Part shown: positions 1-9,059 of the stretch, in pieces
Layout: the number at the start of each line of letters is the position of its first letter
Numbering within the stretch: position 1 is the stretch's first letter
NCBI RefSeq assembly: GCF_000171235.2
Contig: NZ_ABEA03000099.1
Location: forward strand, 62,001 to 126,000
DNA from: Geminisphaera colitermitum TAV2
GTDB lineage: Bacteria > Verrucomicrobiota > Verrucomicrobiia > Opitutales > Opitutaceae
Direction: 5' to 3'
Length of the DNA stretch: 64,000 nt
Program-made: the position numbers and the translations under genes
The notes under the pieces: generated by a model
The model's database searches: none
Seen by the model: the letters and a program-made list of their open reading frames with translations, nothing else
Told to the model about the DNA's origin: nothing

Positions 1-1281
1 GGCATCGCCGCCTACTGGCCCTTTCCCGACGAAACCTCCGTGCAAAGCCTCATGGAACGCATGGGCGTCCGCTGGTATCGCCAAGGCAACACCCACGACT
101 ACAAAAACATCACCGCCCTCCGCCACACTCAGATCCCCAAGAAAACTTACGACGAAGACACCGCCGCCGGCGACAAATGGATACGGGAGCAACTGCAACT
201 CTGCGTCGATCACGCCAACCCCGCCTGGGAATTTGGCAACGAAATCAACTACGCCGTCATGAGTATCGGCATGGGCGATACAGTGAAAGACCAGGAACGC
301 GCCAAACGCGTTGCCAAATATCTCGGCTGGGTAAAAGCCATCCGCCGTATCCAAAAAGAAATGGGCGCTCCTGCCGCCGACGTGAAACTCCTCAGCGTGG
401 GACTCGCCGGCATGGACGTTAAATTCGCCGACGCCATTCAGGACGCCGGAGGCTGGAAACTCCTCGACGGACTGGCCGTTCACCCCGGACGCGGCAACTT
501 CACGCCCGATTATCCCGTCTCCGAACCTTGGCAAAACTGGACGCACGGCGCTTACGGCAACTACTGGAACTACTACGGCTCCGTCCGCACCGCCGCCGAA
601 CTCGTAAAAAAATACGGCGACACTCCGCAAAAACCCAAGGAACTCTGGCTCACCGAAGTTTACGCCTGCGCCTATCCCAACAGCTTTTGGGAAGACTCCC
701 TGCGCCACGGCACCGAAAACGCCATCCTCTCCTTTGGCCTCGCCATGAGTGCCAACGTGAAAGCCCTCATGTGGTATCAATTATTTGATACAGTCTGGTT
801 CGACAAACTCGGTGTGAACCCAAAAGACCGCGAATATTATTTCGGTCTCATCAACCGCGACCTCAGCCTCAAGCCCGCGCTCCTTGCCTACGCCGCCGCC
901 GCCGAGGAACTCGACCAGGCAAAGTTTGTTCGCTGGCTCAAATTCCCCAAGTCCGCCAACGGCGAAGAAAGCAAAACCCGTGGCCTGCTTTTCGACACTC
1001 CGCGCGGCCCCATGACGATCCTCTGGGATCGAACCGACGGCTACGTTCTCAGCGAAAAACAAAAAGACTTCGCCTCACCCGAAGCCTGGACCGATGAATG
1101 GCGTAGTCGCGTTTCCACTACACTTCCCCTTGCGCACGGCCAGACGACGCTTACCGCCATCAATTCGATCGGACAGCGCAAACAAGTGCCTGCCGATGCC
1201 GCCAACAAAAGCACCGTTACCCTCAAACTCACCGGCGCCCCGGTGATCGTTTACGGACTCGACGTTACAAAGCTCAAATAA
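1..1281 (+). CDS. exported glycoside hydrolase-like protein, 5' end outside the window
   Basis: The reading frame is already open at base 1, so the N-terminus lies outside the window and only about 426 C-terminal residues are seen. It aligns almost throughout with the C-terminal half of the 822-residue protein at 59792-62260. Shared blocks include MERMGVRWYR, a (W/P)E-GNE-NY segment, HPGRGN, GAYGNYWNYYGSVRTAA, KELWLTEVYA and NPKDREYYFGLI. The GNE and LTE motifs at strand ends look like the acid/base and nucleophile glutamates of a clan GH-A beta/alpha barrel; this is inference, since I cannot name the family. The full protein is probably exported, as its paralogue has a signal peptide. A C16 run follows 27 bases after the stop, as downstream of the paralogue. 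Confidence 0.8.
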   Translation, partial: GIAAYWPFPDETSVQSLMERMGVRWYRQGNTHDYKNITALRHTQIPKKTYDEDTAAGDKWIREQLQLCVDHANPAWEFGNEINYAVMSIGMGDTVKDQERAKRVAKYLGWVKAIRRIQKEMGAPAADVKLLSVGLAGMDVKFADAIQDAGGWKLLDGLAVHPGRGNFTPDYPVSEPWQNWTHGAYGNYWNYYGSVRTAAELVKKYGDTPQKPKELWLTEVYACAYPNSFWEDSLRHGTENAILSFGLAMSANVKALMWYQLFDTVWFDKLGVNPKDREYYFGLINRDLSLKPALLAYAAAAEELDQAKFVRWLKFPKSANGEESKTRGLLFDTPRGPMTILWDRTDGYVLSEKQKDFASPEAWTDEWRSRVSTTLPLAHGQTTLTAINSIGQRKQVPADAANKSTVTLKLTGAPVIVYGLDVTKLK

Positions 1282-1308
1282 CACCTGCGCGACATTTCTC
1301 GTTTCCCT

Positions 1309-1324
1309 CCCCCCCCCCCCCCCC
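1309..1324. repeat. C16 homopolymer
   Basis: Sixteen consecutive C residues lie 27 bases after the stop of the hydrolase gene and just before an inverted repeat. Similar runs follow the stops at 59792, 62344 and 63235. Confidence 0.9.
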
Positions 1325-1462
1325 GGTAGGGAGGCCTCTCCGACGCCTCCGCTCCGACGCCTCCGCTCCCCGATACATCCGCCCACCACCACGCATCACC
1401 CACCAAAGATAAGCGCTATTTTTCACCCTGCATTGCGGAGGCCTCGGAGAGACCTCCCTACC
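1325..1462. repeat. REP-like inverted repeat before the trehalase gene
   Basis: Arms at 1325-1352 and 1435-1462 are inverted copies matching at about 26 of 28 positions, with GGTAGGGAGG at the outer end. A CGACGCCTCCGCT-type unit is duplicated in tandem beside the left arm. The right arm ends 4 bases before the trehalase ATG and supplies its only purine-rich stretch (GGAGAG), so translation initiation may depend on how this hairpin folds. Part of the same sequence recurs at 39746-39763. Confidence 0.7.
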
Positions 1463-1466
1463 GTTT

Positions 1467-2867
1467 ATGCCAGCAACGTTTACCGAAACAAATTTCCCCG
1501 CCGAAACCACCTCACGTGCCGCTGCCGCTGCAAGTATCGCTGCCGCCGTTCGCGATTTCATCCAAGCCAATTGGAACGCGACCCTTCGCTCGCACACGCA
1601 AGACGAAGGCACGCTGCTCGGCCTCCCGCATCCCTACACCGTGCCCTGCCGACGCGCGATGTTTCAGGAACTCTATTATTGGGACACTTATTTCACGGCG
1701 TTTGGACTCGTTGGCAGCCCCGACACACTCCCCCTTGCGGAGAACAACCTGCGCAATTTCGTTCACGAAATTGAGCGCCACGGATTCATTCCCAACGGCA
1801 ACCGCAGCTACTACCTGAACCGCTCGCAACCGCCCTACTTTGCGCCCTTCGTGATCTTGCTTCGCAAGCACGGCTCCTTCGAACGTCCCGGCGGACTCGA
1901 CATATCCACCGTGCTTCGCGCCCTCCGTGCCGAACACGCCTTTTGGACCACCCGACGCGCCACCCCTGCTGGCACACCTGCCGCCGGACTTTCCCGCTAC
2001 GGGCACCAAGCCGACCCCGACTACGTGATGCAGTTTTTCCGCGAGATCAAAGACCGTGCCGGACTCCCCGGCGGCGACGAAGCGGCCTGCCGCGAACAAT
2101 CCGGTCACATGCTCGCCGAATGCGAATCCGGCTGGGACTTCACGCCGCGCTTCGACAAACGCTGCGAACACCACTGCCCCGTTGATCTCAACAGCAACCT
2201 CTACGTCCTCGAAACCACGCTGGCCGAACTCACCGCTGCATCTGACGATCCCGCTGCGCGCACCGAATCTACCACCTGGCGCATCCGTGCCGATGCGCGC
2301 CGCCATCTCGTTCACGCGCTGAATTGGGATGCCGGGCAAGGGATGTTTTTCGATTACGATTTTGTTAACCAACGCCGCAGTTCCGTTCTATCAGCCGCCA
2401 CCCTGCATCCCCTTTGGGCGGGCCTAGCGACCGAGCAGCAAGCCGCCTCTGTTGTCGCGCGTGCCCTTCCTCAACTCGAACGCACCCACGGTCTGACAGC
2501 CTGCGCTCCGTGTGCGCCTGTTGACTCCCTCCCCCCCCCCTCTCTCGCAAGTTCATCCATTCAGCAATCCCCATTCAGCAATCCGCATTCCTACCAATGG
2601 GACCACCCAAACCTCTGGCCCTGCCTGCAAACCATCGCCTGGCGCGGCCTGCAACGCTACGGTTACCATGTCGAGGCACGCCGTCTGGCGGAAAAATACG
2701 CTGACACCGTTTGTCGTTCATTTTCGGATACGGGAGACCTTTGGGAAAAATACAACGCTGACACCGGTACACATCACGCCAGCAACGACAATAGTTACGA
2801 AGCCCCCGCCATGATGGGCTGGACCGCTGGCGTCTTCCTCGACGCACTGGCTGTGTTGGAGAAATAA
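1467..2867 (+). CDS. GH37-family trehalase
   Basis: A 466-residue glycosidase of the inverting trehalase family, which splits alpha,alpha-trehalose into two glucoses. Visible signatures are QELYYWDTYF near residues 67-76 (trehalase signature 1), ESGWDFTPRF with the likely catalytic acid Asp224, QWDHPNLWP near residue 375 (signature 2), and a C-terminal SYEAPAMMGWTAGVFL segment holding the likely catalytic base Glu. There is no clear signal peptide, so it is probably cytoplasmic, unlike E. coli TreA. It is shorter than TreA/TreF (about 550 residues). A C10 run at 2531-2540 encodes prolines in a low-complexity insert of about 25 residues just before signature 2. Other GH37-like activities cannot be excluded. 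Confidence 0.85.
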   Translation: MPATFTETNFPAETTSRAAAAASIAAAVRDFIQANWNATLRSHTQDEGTLLGLPHPYTVPCRRAMFQELYYWDTYFTAFGLVGSPDTLPLAENNLRNFVHEIERHGFIPNGNRSYYLNRSQPPYFAPFVILLRKHGSFERPGGLDISTVLRALRAEHAFWTTRRATPAGTPAAGLSRYGHQADPDYVMQFFREIKDRAGLPGGDEAACREQSGHMLAECESGWDFTPRFDKRCEHHCPVDLNSNLYVLETTLAELTAASDDPAARTESTTWRIRADARRHLVHALNWDAGQGMFFDYDFVNQRRSSVLSAATLHPLWAGLATEQQAASVVARALPQLERTHGLTACAPCAPVDSLPPPSLASSSIQQSPFSNPHSYQWDHPNLWPCLQTIAWRGLQRYGYHVEARRLAEKYADTVCRSFSDTGDLWEKYNADTGTHHASNDNSYEAPAMMGWTAGVFLDALAVLEK

Positions 2868-3293
2868 GCGGCAACCTTTTTTCAGGTTCTTCGCTGTTTT
2901 CAGTGGGAAGCGGGGAAGTTGATGTGGCGCGGTGAGAGCTATGCTTCAACTTGCTGTTCCCTGTTTGTTCCCGATTTTGTTCCCTGTTTGTTGCTCATTT
3001 TGGCACCAAACGGCGGAAGTCCACGGCAAAACTTTTACCTATGGGGGAGGGGGATTTCTCTCTTTTTCAGAGGGGAAATGGTCGGGGTGGAGAGCATTAA
3101 ACGGTTACTTATATTTGATTACGCTATTTTTCCCTGAGTAAAATCGTATGTTTTGAATCAAGTATTTAAAATAGTTTCCCCCATGTCCGTTTCCAACGAG
3201 GAAGAGGTGGTTGGGTTGGCTTCATTTCAATCAGTTTTGTGAGCGGGTTATTGGAATTTTGGATACCGATTCCCTCTGCTATGCGGAGAAGGC
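2868..3293. other. intergenic region, no convincing gene
   Basis: Convergent spacer of about 425 bases. The only structure seen is a direct repeat, TGTTCCCTGTTTGTT at 2954-2968 and 2979-2993 (25-base period), and a short sequence (2886 onward) resembling one at 45618-45640 (CTTCGCTGTTTTCAG core). No RNA gene or clear terminator was recognised. Confidence 0.6.
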
Positions 3294-3707
3294 TCAGACT
3301 GCCTTAAGCATGGAGACTTGCTGCACCGTCTCAGGTGGCGCCAGTTGATAGCGCACCGCGTTTGTTTTGCCCGATACGGTTACAAGATTGCTGGCGCGGA
3401 GACGAACCAGTTTGCGAGTAACTGTCGCGGAGGACATTTCCAGCGCCACCTGAAAATCCTTGGGGGACGCCGTGCCAACCACAGAAAGGTAGCGCAGTAT
3501 CCGTTTCTCTGACTCGTCGGAGACGAAGTCGGCGGGATCGAATCCACCTGCTATCTTCTGGCCCGGATTACGTGGAAACCGGGCAGGTTTTTCAAACTCC
3601 TCCGGGTGGAGGTAGCGATAGCGGATGACAGCGGTGACGAGCAGTTCGCCGACCCGGCGGATGCGCTCGTCTTCGGTGAGGTTTCGGTTTCGTTCAAAGG
3701 GACGCAT
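3294..3707 (-). CDS. winged-helix (MarR-like) DNA-binding protein
   Basis: A 137-residue protein with a C-terminal winged-helix domain: KRILRYLSVVGTASPKDF leads into VTRKLVRLRASNLV (recognition helix) and a wing ending in AVRYQLAPP. I chose the ATG at 3707 (MRPFERNRN) rather than an upstream ATG at 3872, because similarity to the decayed paralogue at about 13584-14010 begins at this point (PFxRNxNLT). No catalytic residues are present, so it is presumably a transcriptional regulator. The target is unknown; neighbours are a trehalase (convergent) and the operon at 3968-5600 in the same direction. No good Shine-Dalgarno sequence precedes either start. Confidence 0.65.
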   Translation of the reverse strand: MRPFERNRNLTEDERIRRVGELLVTAVIRYRYLHPEEFEKPARFPRNPGQKIAGGFDPADFVSDESEKRILRYLSVVGTASPKDFQVALEMSSATVTRKLVRLRASNLVTVSGKTNAVRYQLAPPETVQQVSMLKAV

Positions 3708-3967
3708 GGGATTGGAATTTTGTTGGTTGGTGATGAGGTTTAGACAGCCATCCGCATGGTCGGCATGGCTTGAATCACTTCCGAGGCGTCCATGCGCACA
3801 GTTACGGGTATGCGAGAGCACCGCTGACGCTGATACAGGATTTGGCGAATTGAGTTCGACTAAAATCATCAATGATGACTTAACTACGAAAAGTCAAGAT
3901 CAAATGAATCACCACTTCACAGCCCCCCCCCCTCGCGGGGATGGCTCTACGCTGGGAAATTCGAGCC

Positions 3968-5029
3968 TCAGCGAGGCATCGCCGACGAAGCTGACTCTTC
4001 GTTTGGGCCAGCCCCAAGATGATCGAGTAGCTGGCGGAAGCGATCGCAATGAGCCATGATGGCCTCGTCGCCACGAGCATCGATGGGCAGGGAAAAAAGC
4101 ACCGGTAGCGTGGAGTGGCCAAGCGACGTATAGTCGAGGCGGCGACGCCACTCGATGGCCTGCAACTCGGGTGATGAAGCGGAGAGATGCACGTCGTTGA
4201 GCAAGGCGTTCAATTGCTCCAGCAATCGAAAGATTTCGGACCAAGGCACCCAAGCGGGAAAGGTCGGTCCTTGCGACATCGGCCAAGTGGCAAGGAAGCG
4301 CCATTCATCAGCGAGGAGTGAAAAATGCTTTTCCCTGCCCTTGCGCAGGGACCGGACATGGCCGGAGCGTTCCAGTTCGTTGAGGGTGATCTGAACGGAC
4401 CGGCGGAAGTACCCGATCTGACGCGCGATTTCGGCGGGGTGGCCGGCCTCGTGCGCTAGCAACCATGCCATGACCTCGGCGCGCGATTGCCGGCCAAACA
4501 AAGCGCGAAGCTTGAGCAGTAAGTTGCCGGGGTGATCCATGCGTGGCGCGACGGACAGGCCGCGATAGCGCACCGGACCGCGCAGCCAGCCTCCCGCAAG
4601 AAAGTCCTGATCCGCGGTTCCGAAGTGTCCATCCTCGGGAAAGAGCGGCGCAGGGGAGCCAGAAACCTCGACGGACGATTTTTCCATGGCCTTCCATTTT
4701 TTGTGCGCGGGCAAGCGGGCCAAACGTGTCGCGATTACGGACAGGATTGAGGCGTCACCGAGCACGTGGTCTTTGTGCAGGCGGGCGAGGCGCTGAAGAT
4801 TGATCCAATCGGCCTGGTCCTGAAGCCAGTCGAGCATCTCGTCGAAAAGACGGGCATCCATCCGGCCGAGCGTCGTTGACGCGAGGAGCAACGCCTCGGG
4901 ATCCAAGATGGCTTTGCCGGATGCCTGGGCGGCATGGCCGGAAACGCCCAGCGTGATCCACTGACGCCAGAGAAGGTCGAGGATGGCAGAGCGAGCCTCG
5001 TTTTTAAAGTTGAGCAGCAAGGTCGGCAT
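3968..5029 (-). CDS. winged-helix protein, partner of the upstream nucleotidyltransferase
   Basis: A 353-residue protein starting at MPTLLLNFKNEARSAIL. Its middle carries an ArsR/MarR-like helix-turn-helix (AEVMAWLLAHEAGHPAEIARQIGYF, then VQITLNELERSGHV and a basic KGREKHF wing). The rest is not recognised. The start overlaps the end of the nucleotidyltransferase gene by 26 bases, so the two are translationally coupled. By analogy with AbiEi/AbiEii and MNT/HEPN pairs, a DNA-binding partner beside a DUF6036-like nucleotidyltransferase suggests a toxin-antitoxin or defence module, with this protein as the likely autoregulator. That function is inference; no assayed homologue is known to me. Confidence 0.6.
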   Translation of the reverse strand: MPTLLLNFKNEARSAILDLLWRQWITLGVSGHAAQASGKAILDPEALLLASTTLGRMDARLFDEMLDWLQDQADWINLQRLARLHKDHVLGDASILSVIATRLARLPAHKKWKAMEKSSVEVSGSPAPLFPEDGHFGTADQDFLAGGWLRGPVRYRGLSVAPRMDHPGNLLLKLRALFGRQSRAEVMAWLLAHEAGHPAEIARQIGYFRRSVQITLNELERSGHVRSLRKGREKHFSLLADEWRFLATWPMSQGPTFPAWVPWSEIFRLLEQLNALLNDVHLSASSPELQAIEWRRRLDYTSLGHSTLPVLFSLPIDARGDEAIMAHCDRFRQLLDHLGAGPNEESASSAMPR

Positions 5030-5600
5030 GGCCCAAGTGGCGGAGGAGATCGGAAAGCACGAAGAGAAAACCCTCCGACGGATCCTGCAGGCAGGTCCAA
5101 CGAGCGGCGGCAAGCAATTCGTCAGCGGTTGGATTCAGGTCGCGCAAGTCCGCGACATGGCGTCCTGGTCCTTGATCGGCAGCGGCATAGAGTTTGAAAT
5201 GAATCTGGTCGTAGCGGCCGACAAACCCGATGGTGAGAACCGGACCATAGGAGCGGTTTGTAAGGCGATCCTCGATTCCGGTTGGGAAACCTAACAGGAA
5301 GAAAGAATCGTCGGCGGGTCCGGTGTTAAACCAATCGGCAGGCAGATTGAGTTCGGAACGGACAGCGTCAGCCGCCGTGATTATTTCCGGTGGCAAGGGC
5401 TTTGCTTGCACTAGACGCCGTGCTTCGAGCCTGGCAAGCACGTCCACGTCTCGTGTCGCCGTGTGACTGATCAACCCAAGGGCGAGCAGGGACGAGCCGC
5501 CACAAACCACAAAGTGGCAGGACGGATGGCCACGACTGGCCAAAACCTCGCCAAGCAGGCTCAGTGCCCGTTCCAAAGTATCTTTGCCAAAACGATTCAT
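5004..5600 (-). CDS. DUF6036-like nucleotidyltransferase
   Basis: A 198-residue protein with the fold signature of minimal nucleotidyltransferases: VVCGGSSLLAL (GGS motif, about residues 31-40), then TRDVDVLA (paired Asp metal ligands, about residues 49-56), followed by a DDSFFLLGFPTGIEDRL region and a helical C-terminus. This matches the AbiEii/DUF6036 type of protein that transfers nucleotides to RNA or protein targets. It is the first gene of a two-gene operon with the winged-helix gene at 3968-5029. A perfect 11-base inverted repeat lies 7 bases before its ATG, fitting autorepression. The toxin role is inferred from family and arrangement only. Confidence 0.7.
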   Translation of the reverse strand: MNRFGKDTLERALSLLGEVLASRGHPSCHFVVCGGSSLLALGLISHTATRDVDVLARLEARRLVQAKPLPPEIITAADAVRSELNLPADWFNTGPADDSFFLLGFPTGIEDRLTNRSYGPVLTIGFVGRYDQIHFKLYAAADQGPGRHVADLRDLNPTADELLAAARWTCLQDPSEGFLFVLSDLLRHLGHADLAAQL

Positions 5601-5607
5601 TTATGAC

Positions 5608-5638
5608 ACTTGAACTACTCGATATGGGTAGTTCAAGT
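5608..5638. promoter_or_regulatory. perfect palindrome upstream of the nucleotidyltransferase operon (likely operator)
   Basis: ACTTGAACTAC (5608-5618) and GTAGTTCAAGT (5628-5638) are perfect 11-base inverted arms around a 9-base spacer. The repeat begins 7 bases upstream of the start codon at 5600, so a bound repressor would cover the ribosome-binding region or promoter. This is typical of autoregulated toxin-antitoxin operons; it could also form an mRNA hairpin. Confidence 0.65.
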
Positions 5639-5997
5639 AGTATTTCATACTGCAGATCTATTCGTTTTCCACATGTCTTGGTGCGATTTGGTAGTTATCT
5701 AGTGCCACCGCGGAAGCGCAGTTCCTTTTGGAGAAAATCAGAATCTTGCGTTGGATTCCCCATGGCACCACCTGCCCCCACGCGATAATATTCAGGTATG
5801 GAATCATTGTTGATCAGCTTTCGGTGTATAACGGACGACAAGCCGCCAACGGGAATCTCGCTTCACTAGTTCAATGGAAAGGTCCGGATCGGCCAACGCT
5901 TTTCTTAGGGGATCAAGTTCGCTCCAGCGGAACGTGGGATCGTTGGACAGACTCGCTTGGTGACAAAGCTCGAAAGAAGCTAGCGCATGTCGTTAGG
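5639..5997. other. interrupted open frame left of the IS elements
   Basis: No recognisable gene. From 5728 a plus-strand frame stays open to the IS1380 insertion point (5998-6001) and rejoins in frame at 8974, ending at 9146, if both insertion sequences are excised. The minus strand is also open across the same junction and would encode hydrophobic segments (8974-9120 region). Which strand, if any, was coding cannot be decided here. Confidence 0.3.
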
Positions 5998-6001
5998 ATT
6001 A

Positions 6002-7499
6002 TCCTAGATTCCACAGTTGAGTATGGGAGAAGAGGGAGAAGGAGAGAAGAGGAGGTCCAATGCGGCGCAGTTGAACGCAGCCAGAGGATAACGCGTTGGT
6101 AGCTGTGTTTTAGTTGTTGCCACCATGAGCCTTGCGCGGAGATGAGCAGGGATGTTTTTCTGCTGGATTTGACGAGTTTGGCACCGATGATCATGAACCA
6201 GCGACGGGAACCGGAGGCTTCGATGTGCCTGCCGGGTTCAAGCAAGCGGGAAAACAAGCACCATAGGTTGTAAACGAGCAGGAGCAATTGCGCGGCCGGC
6301 GCAGTCACTCGGCTTTTTTTGCACAAAAGCCGTTGAAGCCCCATTGATTTTTGAGTTCGTCGAAGACGTTTTCGGCGTCGCCCCTGTCCCGATACAGGGC
6401 TTGGATTTGCCAGCCGTTGCATTGGGAGGGCCGCAGATTGGTTACGTAAGCGGCCGTTCGTATTTGTGTTCTGTCCAGAAGCGTGCCTGCGCATTGGCCG
6501 GCATGGGGCCTTGCAATTTGCGGGCGAAGACCCCCCGTCGCTCGCAGGTCCACGAGGGCAGGCGCACCCGCGCCTCGGCGACCTGCCAGACCCCCTGTTT
6601 GCCGGGTCCGTGCCAGTCGTCTTCGCGCACTGAGGCCATGGCTCGTTTCACGTTCGCGGTCAGCTTCAGTTTGAACAGGTAAGCAGGCCGTCCCGGGGCC
6701 TGCTCGTGCCAAGCCATCACTGGGTCTTGTCCCAAACCGATGTCGCCACGGTTCAGCCACACCTGGCGACCGTATGTGTTCGCCAGCGCTTCCTGCGCAG
6801 CCTTGCTCCATTGTGTCGAGGTCACCGTATTCCCGCTGCGAAACCGGTAAGCCGCGCATAAGCGTGTTCCGGTCGCCACCGCCACCAGCGGATGGAAGCT
6901 GCACCTGCCGGGCTTGGTCGGATTATAGCCCACTTGCGCTCCCTCTTGGTGGCCATACTTGGTCTGCACCGTCGAATCCCAATCCAGAATGAGCCGTTCG
7001 GGCAGCGCCTTCCACAATCGTTCCTCCGCCGCTCTTACCCAGCCCGCTGATTGCTCCCGATCTATCGATGCAAAAAAACGCCGGATCGTGTCGTCACTGA
7101 CCACCGCCTTCATCCCGAATAACTCGCACAGACTCGGGTCTTCCCTCAAGCGCTGCACATGCACAAAACGCCTCCCGTCGGTCACCGCCGTCAAAAAAAA
7201 ACTCTACAACACGTCATGCACCGATGCCGCGTTCGGACTTGTCCTCTTCACCGGACAAGTCTCCACCAGCTTCTCCATTATCCCTATGTGACGGCAAAAC
7301 GCCGCCCACGGCACCAGTCCCCCATACGGCGTGAGTGCCTCCTCACTCACCCTCAACGACACCTTCCCTCCAGGAGTTTCGAACTCCAACTCGTCTTCAC
7401 CCAATAGGTGAAATTCTGATCCTATGACTTTTCTCATTTATCTCTCATCATACCAAAAACTTCAACCTCCAGACAAATCTACCAACTGCGGAATCTAGG
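6002..7499 (-). mobile_element. IS1380-family insertion sequence, decayed
   Basis: Terminal inverted repeats are TCCTAGATTCCACAGTTG at 6002-6019 and its near-complement (CAACTGCGGAATCTAGG) at 7483-7499. A 4-base ATTA flanks both sides (5998-6001 and 7500-7503), the duplication length expected for IS1380. The transposase inside carries an amber stop and at least two frameshifts, so the copy is not autonomous. An IS5-like element begins directly after the right-hand ATTA. Confidence 0.8.
6040..7437 (-). pseudogene. IS1380-family transposase, broken by a stop and frameshifts
   Basis: The start at 7437 gives an intact N-terminus up to an in-frame TAG at 7204-7206. The same frame then resumes (LTAVTDGRRFVHVQRL) and carries the DDE-type core with DWDSTVQTKYGHQEGAQVGYNP, the family hallmark. 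A frameshift near 6445 moves the homology to another frame (YVTNLRPSQ, then DAENVFDELKNQWGFNGF), and a second near 6310, in an oligo-T stretch, moves it again (AAQLLLLVYNLWCLFSRLLEPG). The C-terminal end is uncertain. Decay at homopolymers could in part be assembly error, but the amber codon is not at one. Confidence 0.8.
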
Positions 7500-7503
7500 A
7501 TTA

Positions 7504-8965
7504 GTCGGTGCTGAGGAAGGGCGGTATTAAGCGAGTTTGAAGCATGGCGAGGTGCGCAAGGCGGGAAAAAGCGCGAGCAGAAGGCGGGAAAAAAAGGCCA
7601 AAAGGAAAGCCAGGAGCTTTCCGAAGTTCATCGCGGCGGCGCTGAGGATGGCATTGACCTTGTCTCCGATCAATCCGCGTAACTTGTTGCGCTCCATACG
7701 ATGTTCATTCTTGAGATGTCCGATTGTCGGCTCAATGGCGGCACGGCGTTTCATCCAGCGCCAGACTCGTTTGGGGATTTTCCCTCGCCTGCGTTTGTCC
7801 ACGATCACCTCCACCGGCCCCTCATAATTGTGCCCTCGATAACCCATGTCCACGTGCGCCGTTTTCGGCCCCTGTTTTTCAATATAGAGCCGTTTTACCT
7901 GCTCCATTTGCGCTTCAAGCGTGTGCCCATCATACGGATTGTCTGGCATACATAACGCTCCCAACAGCCAGCCTCCCTTGCTCGTCGATGCCACACTTAC
8001 CTTCTGTCCAAATTCATATTTCTTTCCCGATTTCCCTTTCGATATGCATTTCACCTTTGGCTCATGCACACTATACACTTTGTTTTTGTCTGCTGTCTTT
8101 TGTTTGTAAATTTGCTTGCTCGTCTCCAGCAACCCTTGCAATGCCGCCACAGGCTTTTGTCTCTCTATCTCTCGTATCACACGGCCCAGATTCGTCCTCA
8201 GTTTCCTCACACATGCCTTCGTTCTCTTCATCTTTCGGCTATGCATATAGCGCCCGGCCATCATCAATAATCCCCTCCCTACCCGTTCATAACTCTGCTT
8301 CACTTTCAGCCCGGCTTTCCGCGCTTCCTTCACCAGCCTCTCCCTCGCCCGATCATACGATCTCGCATCGGTCGGATAACGTATCTCCTTGGTTTGCACC
8401 GTCGTGTCAACGTTGATATGCACCACCTGCACCGGCTTTAACCCCTTCATCCTCACCGCGCTCTCTATCGTCTGCTTGAGCATCTGTTCGGCTCCACTCT
8501 CCCCCAATCTCTTCCTCCACCTCGTCATGCTCGACGAGTCTATCGGCTTCTCATGCTCAAAATACTGCATCCCCGATAAATATTGCCAATATGGATTCTC
8601 CACCCAATGCTCCAGCACCTCTTCGTCGCTCAGATCATATTGATACTTCAAATAATGTAACGATACCATCAACCTCGTCCCCAACCCGGGCTGCCCCAAC
8701 CTCTCATGATACGTCGGCCCCAAATGCTTGTCAAACTCGGCCCAGTTTATATTCCCGGCCAGCTTCACCATCGGATGGTTCATGTTCACCAACATTATTA
8801 ACTCCATCTTGAACATTTCCCTCTGTTTCTCGTGCTTGTTTTCCTTTGGCTTCATCTTTTTCCCAGATTTTCTTTATAAATTGCCCTTTTCTGGGAAAAT
8901 TTCACTCCAGTCTCAAGCGTTAACTTGCTCCTTGATAGGAAATTAAATGGTTCTTCAGCACCGAC
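7504..8965 (-). mobile_element. IS5-like insertion sequence, intact, nested at the end of IS1380
   Basis: The ends are GTCGGTGCTGAGGAA (7504-7518) and the inverted TTCTTCAGCACCGAC (8951-8965), 14 of 15 matching. TAGGATTA is present directly outside both ends (7496-7503 and 8966-8973). This can be read as an 8-base duplication, or as a 4-base GGAT duplication if the ends are taken as TAGTCGG. The left copy includes the last bases of the IS1380 element, so this element inserted after IS1380 and exactly at its border. Confidence 0.85.
7527..8855 (-). CDS. IS5-family DDE transposase
   Basis: A 442-residue transposase, full length and without interruptions. The N-terminal part (LGTRLMVSLHYLKYQYDLSDEEVLEHWVENPYWQYLSG) is the DUF772/InsH-like domain. 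The DDE-type catalytic region follows with VVHINVDTTVQTKEIRYPTD (first Asp), then TAHVDMGYRGHNY (second Asp) and RRRAAIEPTIGHLKNEHRM (catalytic Glu with the YREK-like region). The gene lies inside well-formed terminal repeats, so the element is probably still mobile. Its base composition is more AT-rich than the main chromosome. Confidence 0.9.
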   Translation of the reverse strand: MKPKENKHEKQREMFKMELIMLVNMNHPMVKLAGNINWAEFDKHLGPTYHERLGQPGLGTRLMVSLHYLKYQYDLSDEEVLEHWVENPYWQYLSGMQYFEHEKPIDSSSMTRWRKRLGESGAEQMLKQTIESAVRMKGLKPVQVVHINVDTTVQTKEIRYPTDARSYDRARERLVKEARKAGLKVKQSYERVGRGLLMMAGRYMHSRKMKRTKACVRKLRTNLGRVIREIERQKPVAALQGLLETSKQIYKQKTADKNKVYSVHEPKVKCISKGKSGKKYEFGQKVSVASTSKGGWLLGALCMPDNPYDGHTLEAQMEQVKRLYIEKQGPKTAHVDMGYRGHNYEGPVEVIVDKRRRGKIPKRVWRWMKRRAAIEPTIGHLKNEHRMERNKLRGLIGDKVNAILSAAAMNFGKLLAFLLAFFSRLLLALFPALRTSPCFKLA

Positions 8966-9059
8966 TAGGATTATTAAATACAGTGCCACTATGCCAGCGA
9001 TAGACACGCTTCCAACTGATAGTGAAATCGTCATCGAATCCTGCTGCGCTAGGGATACA

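Noticed and set aside
2919-3141. Two overlapping plus-strand frames of about 70 residues
   Set aside because: They lie in a convergent spacer, have no ribosome-binding site and cover a direct repeat.
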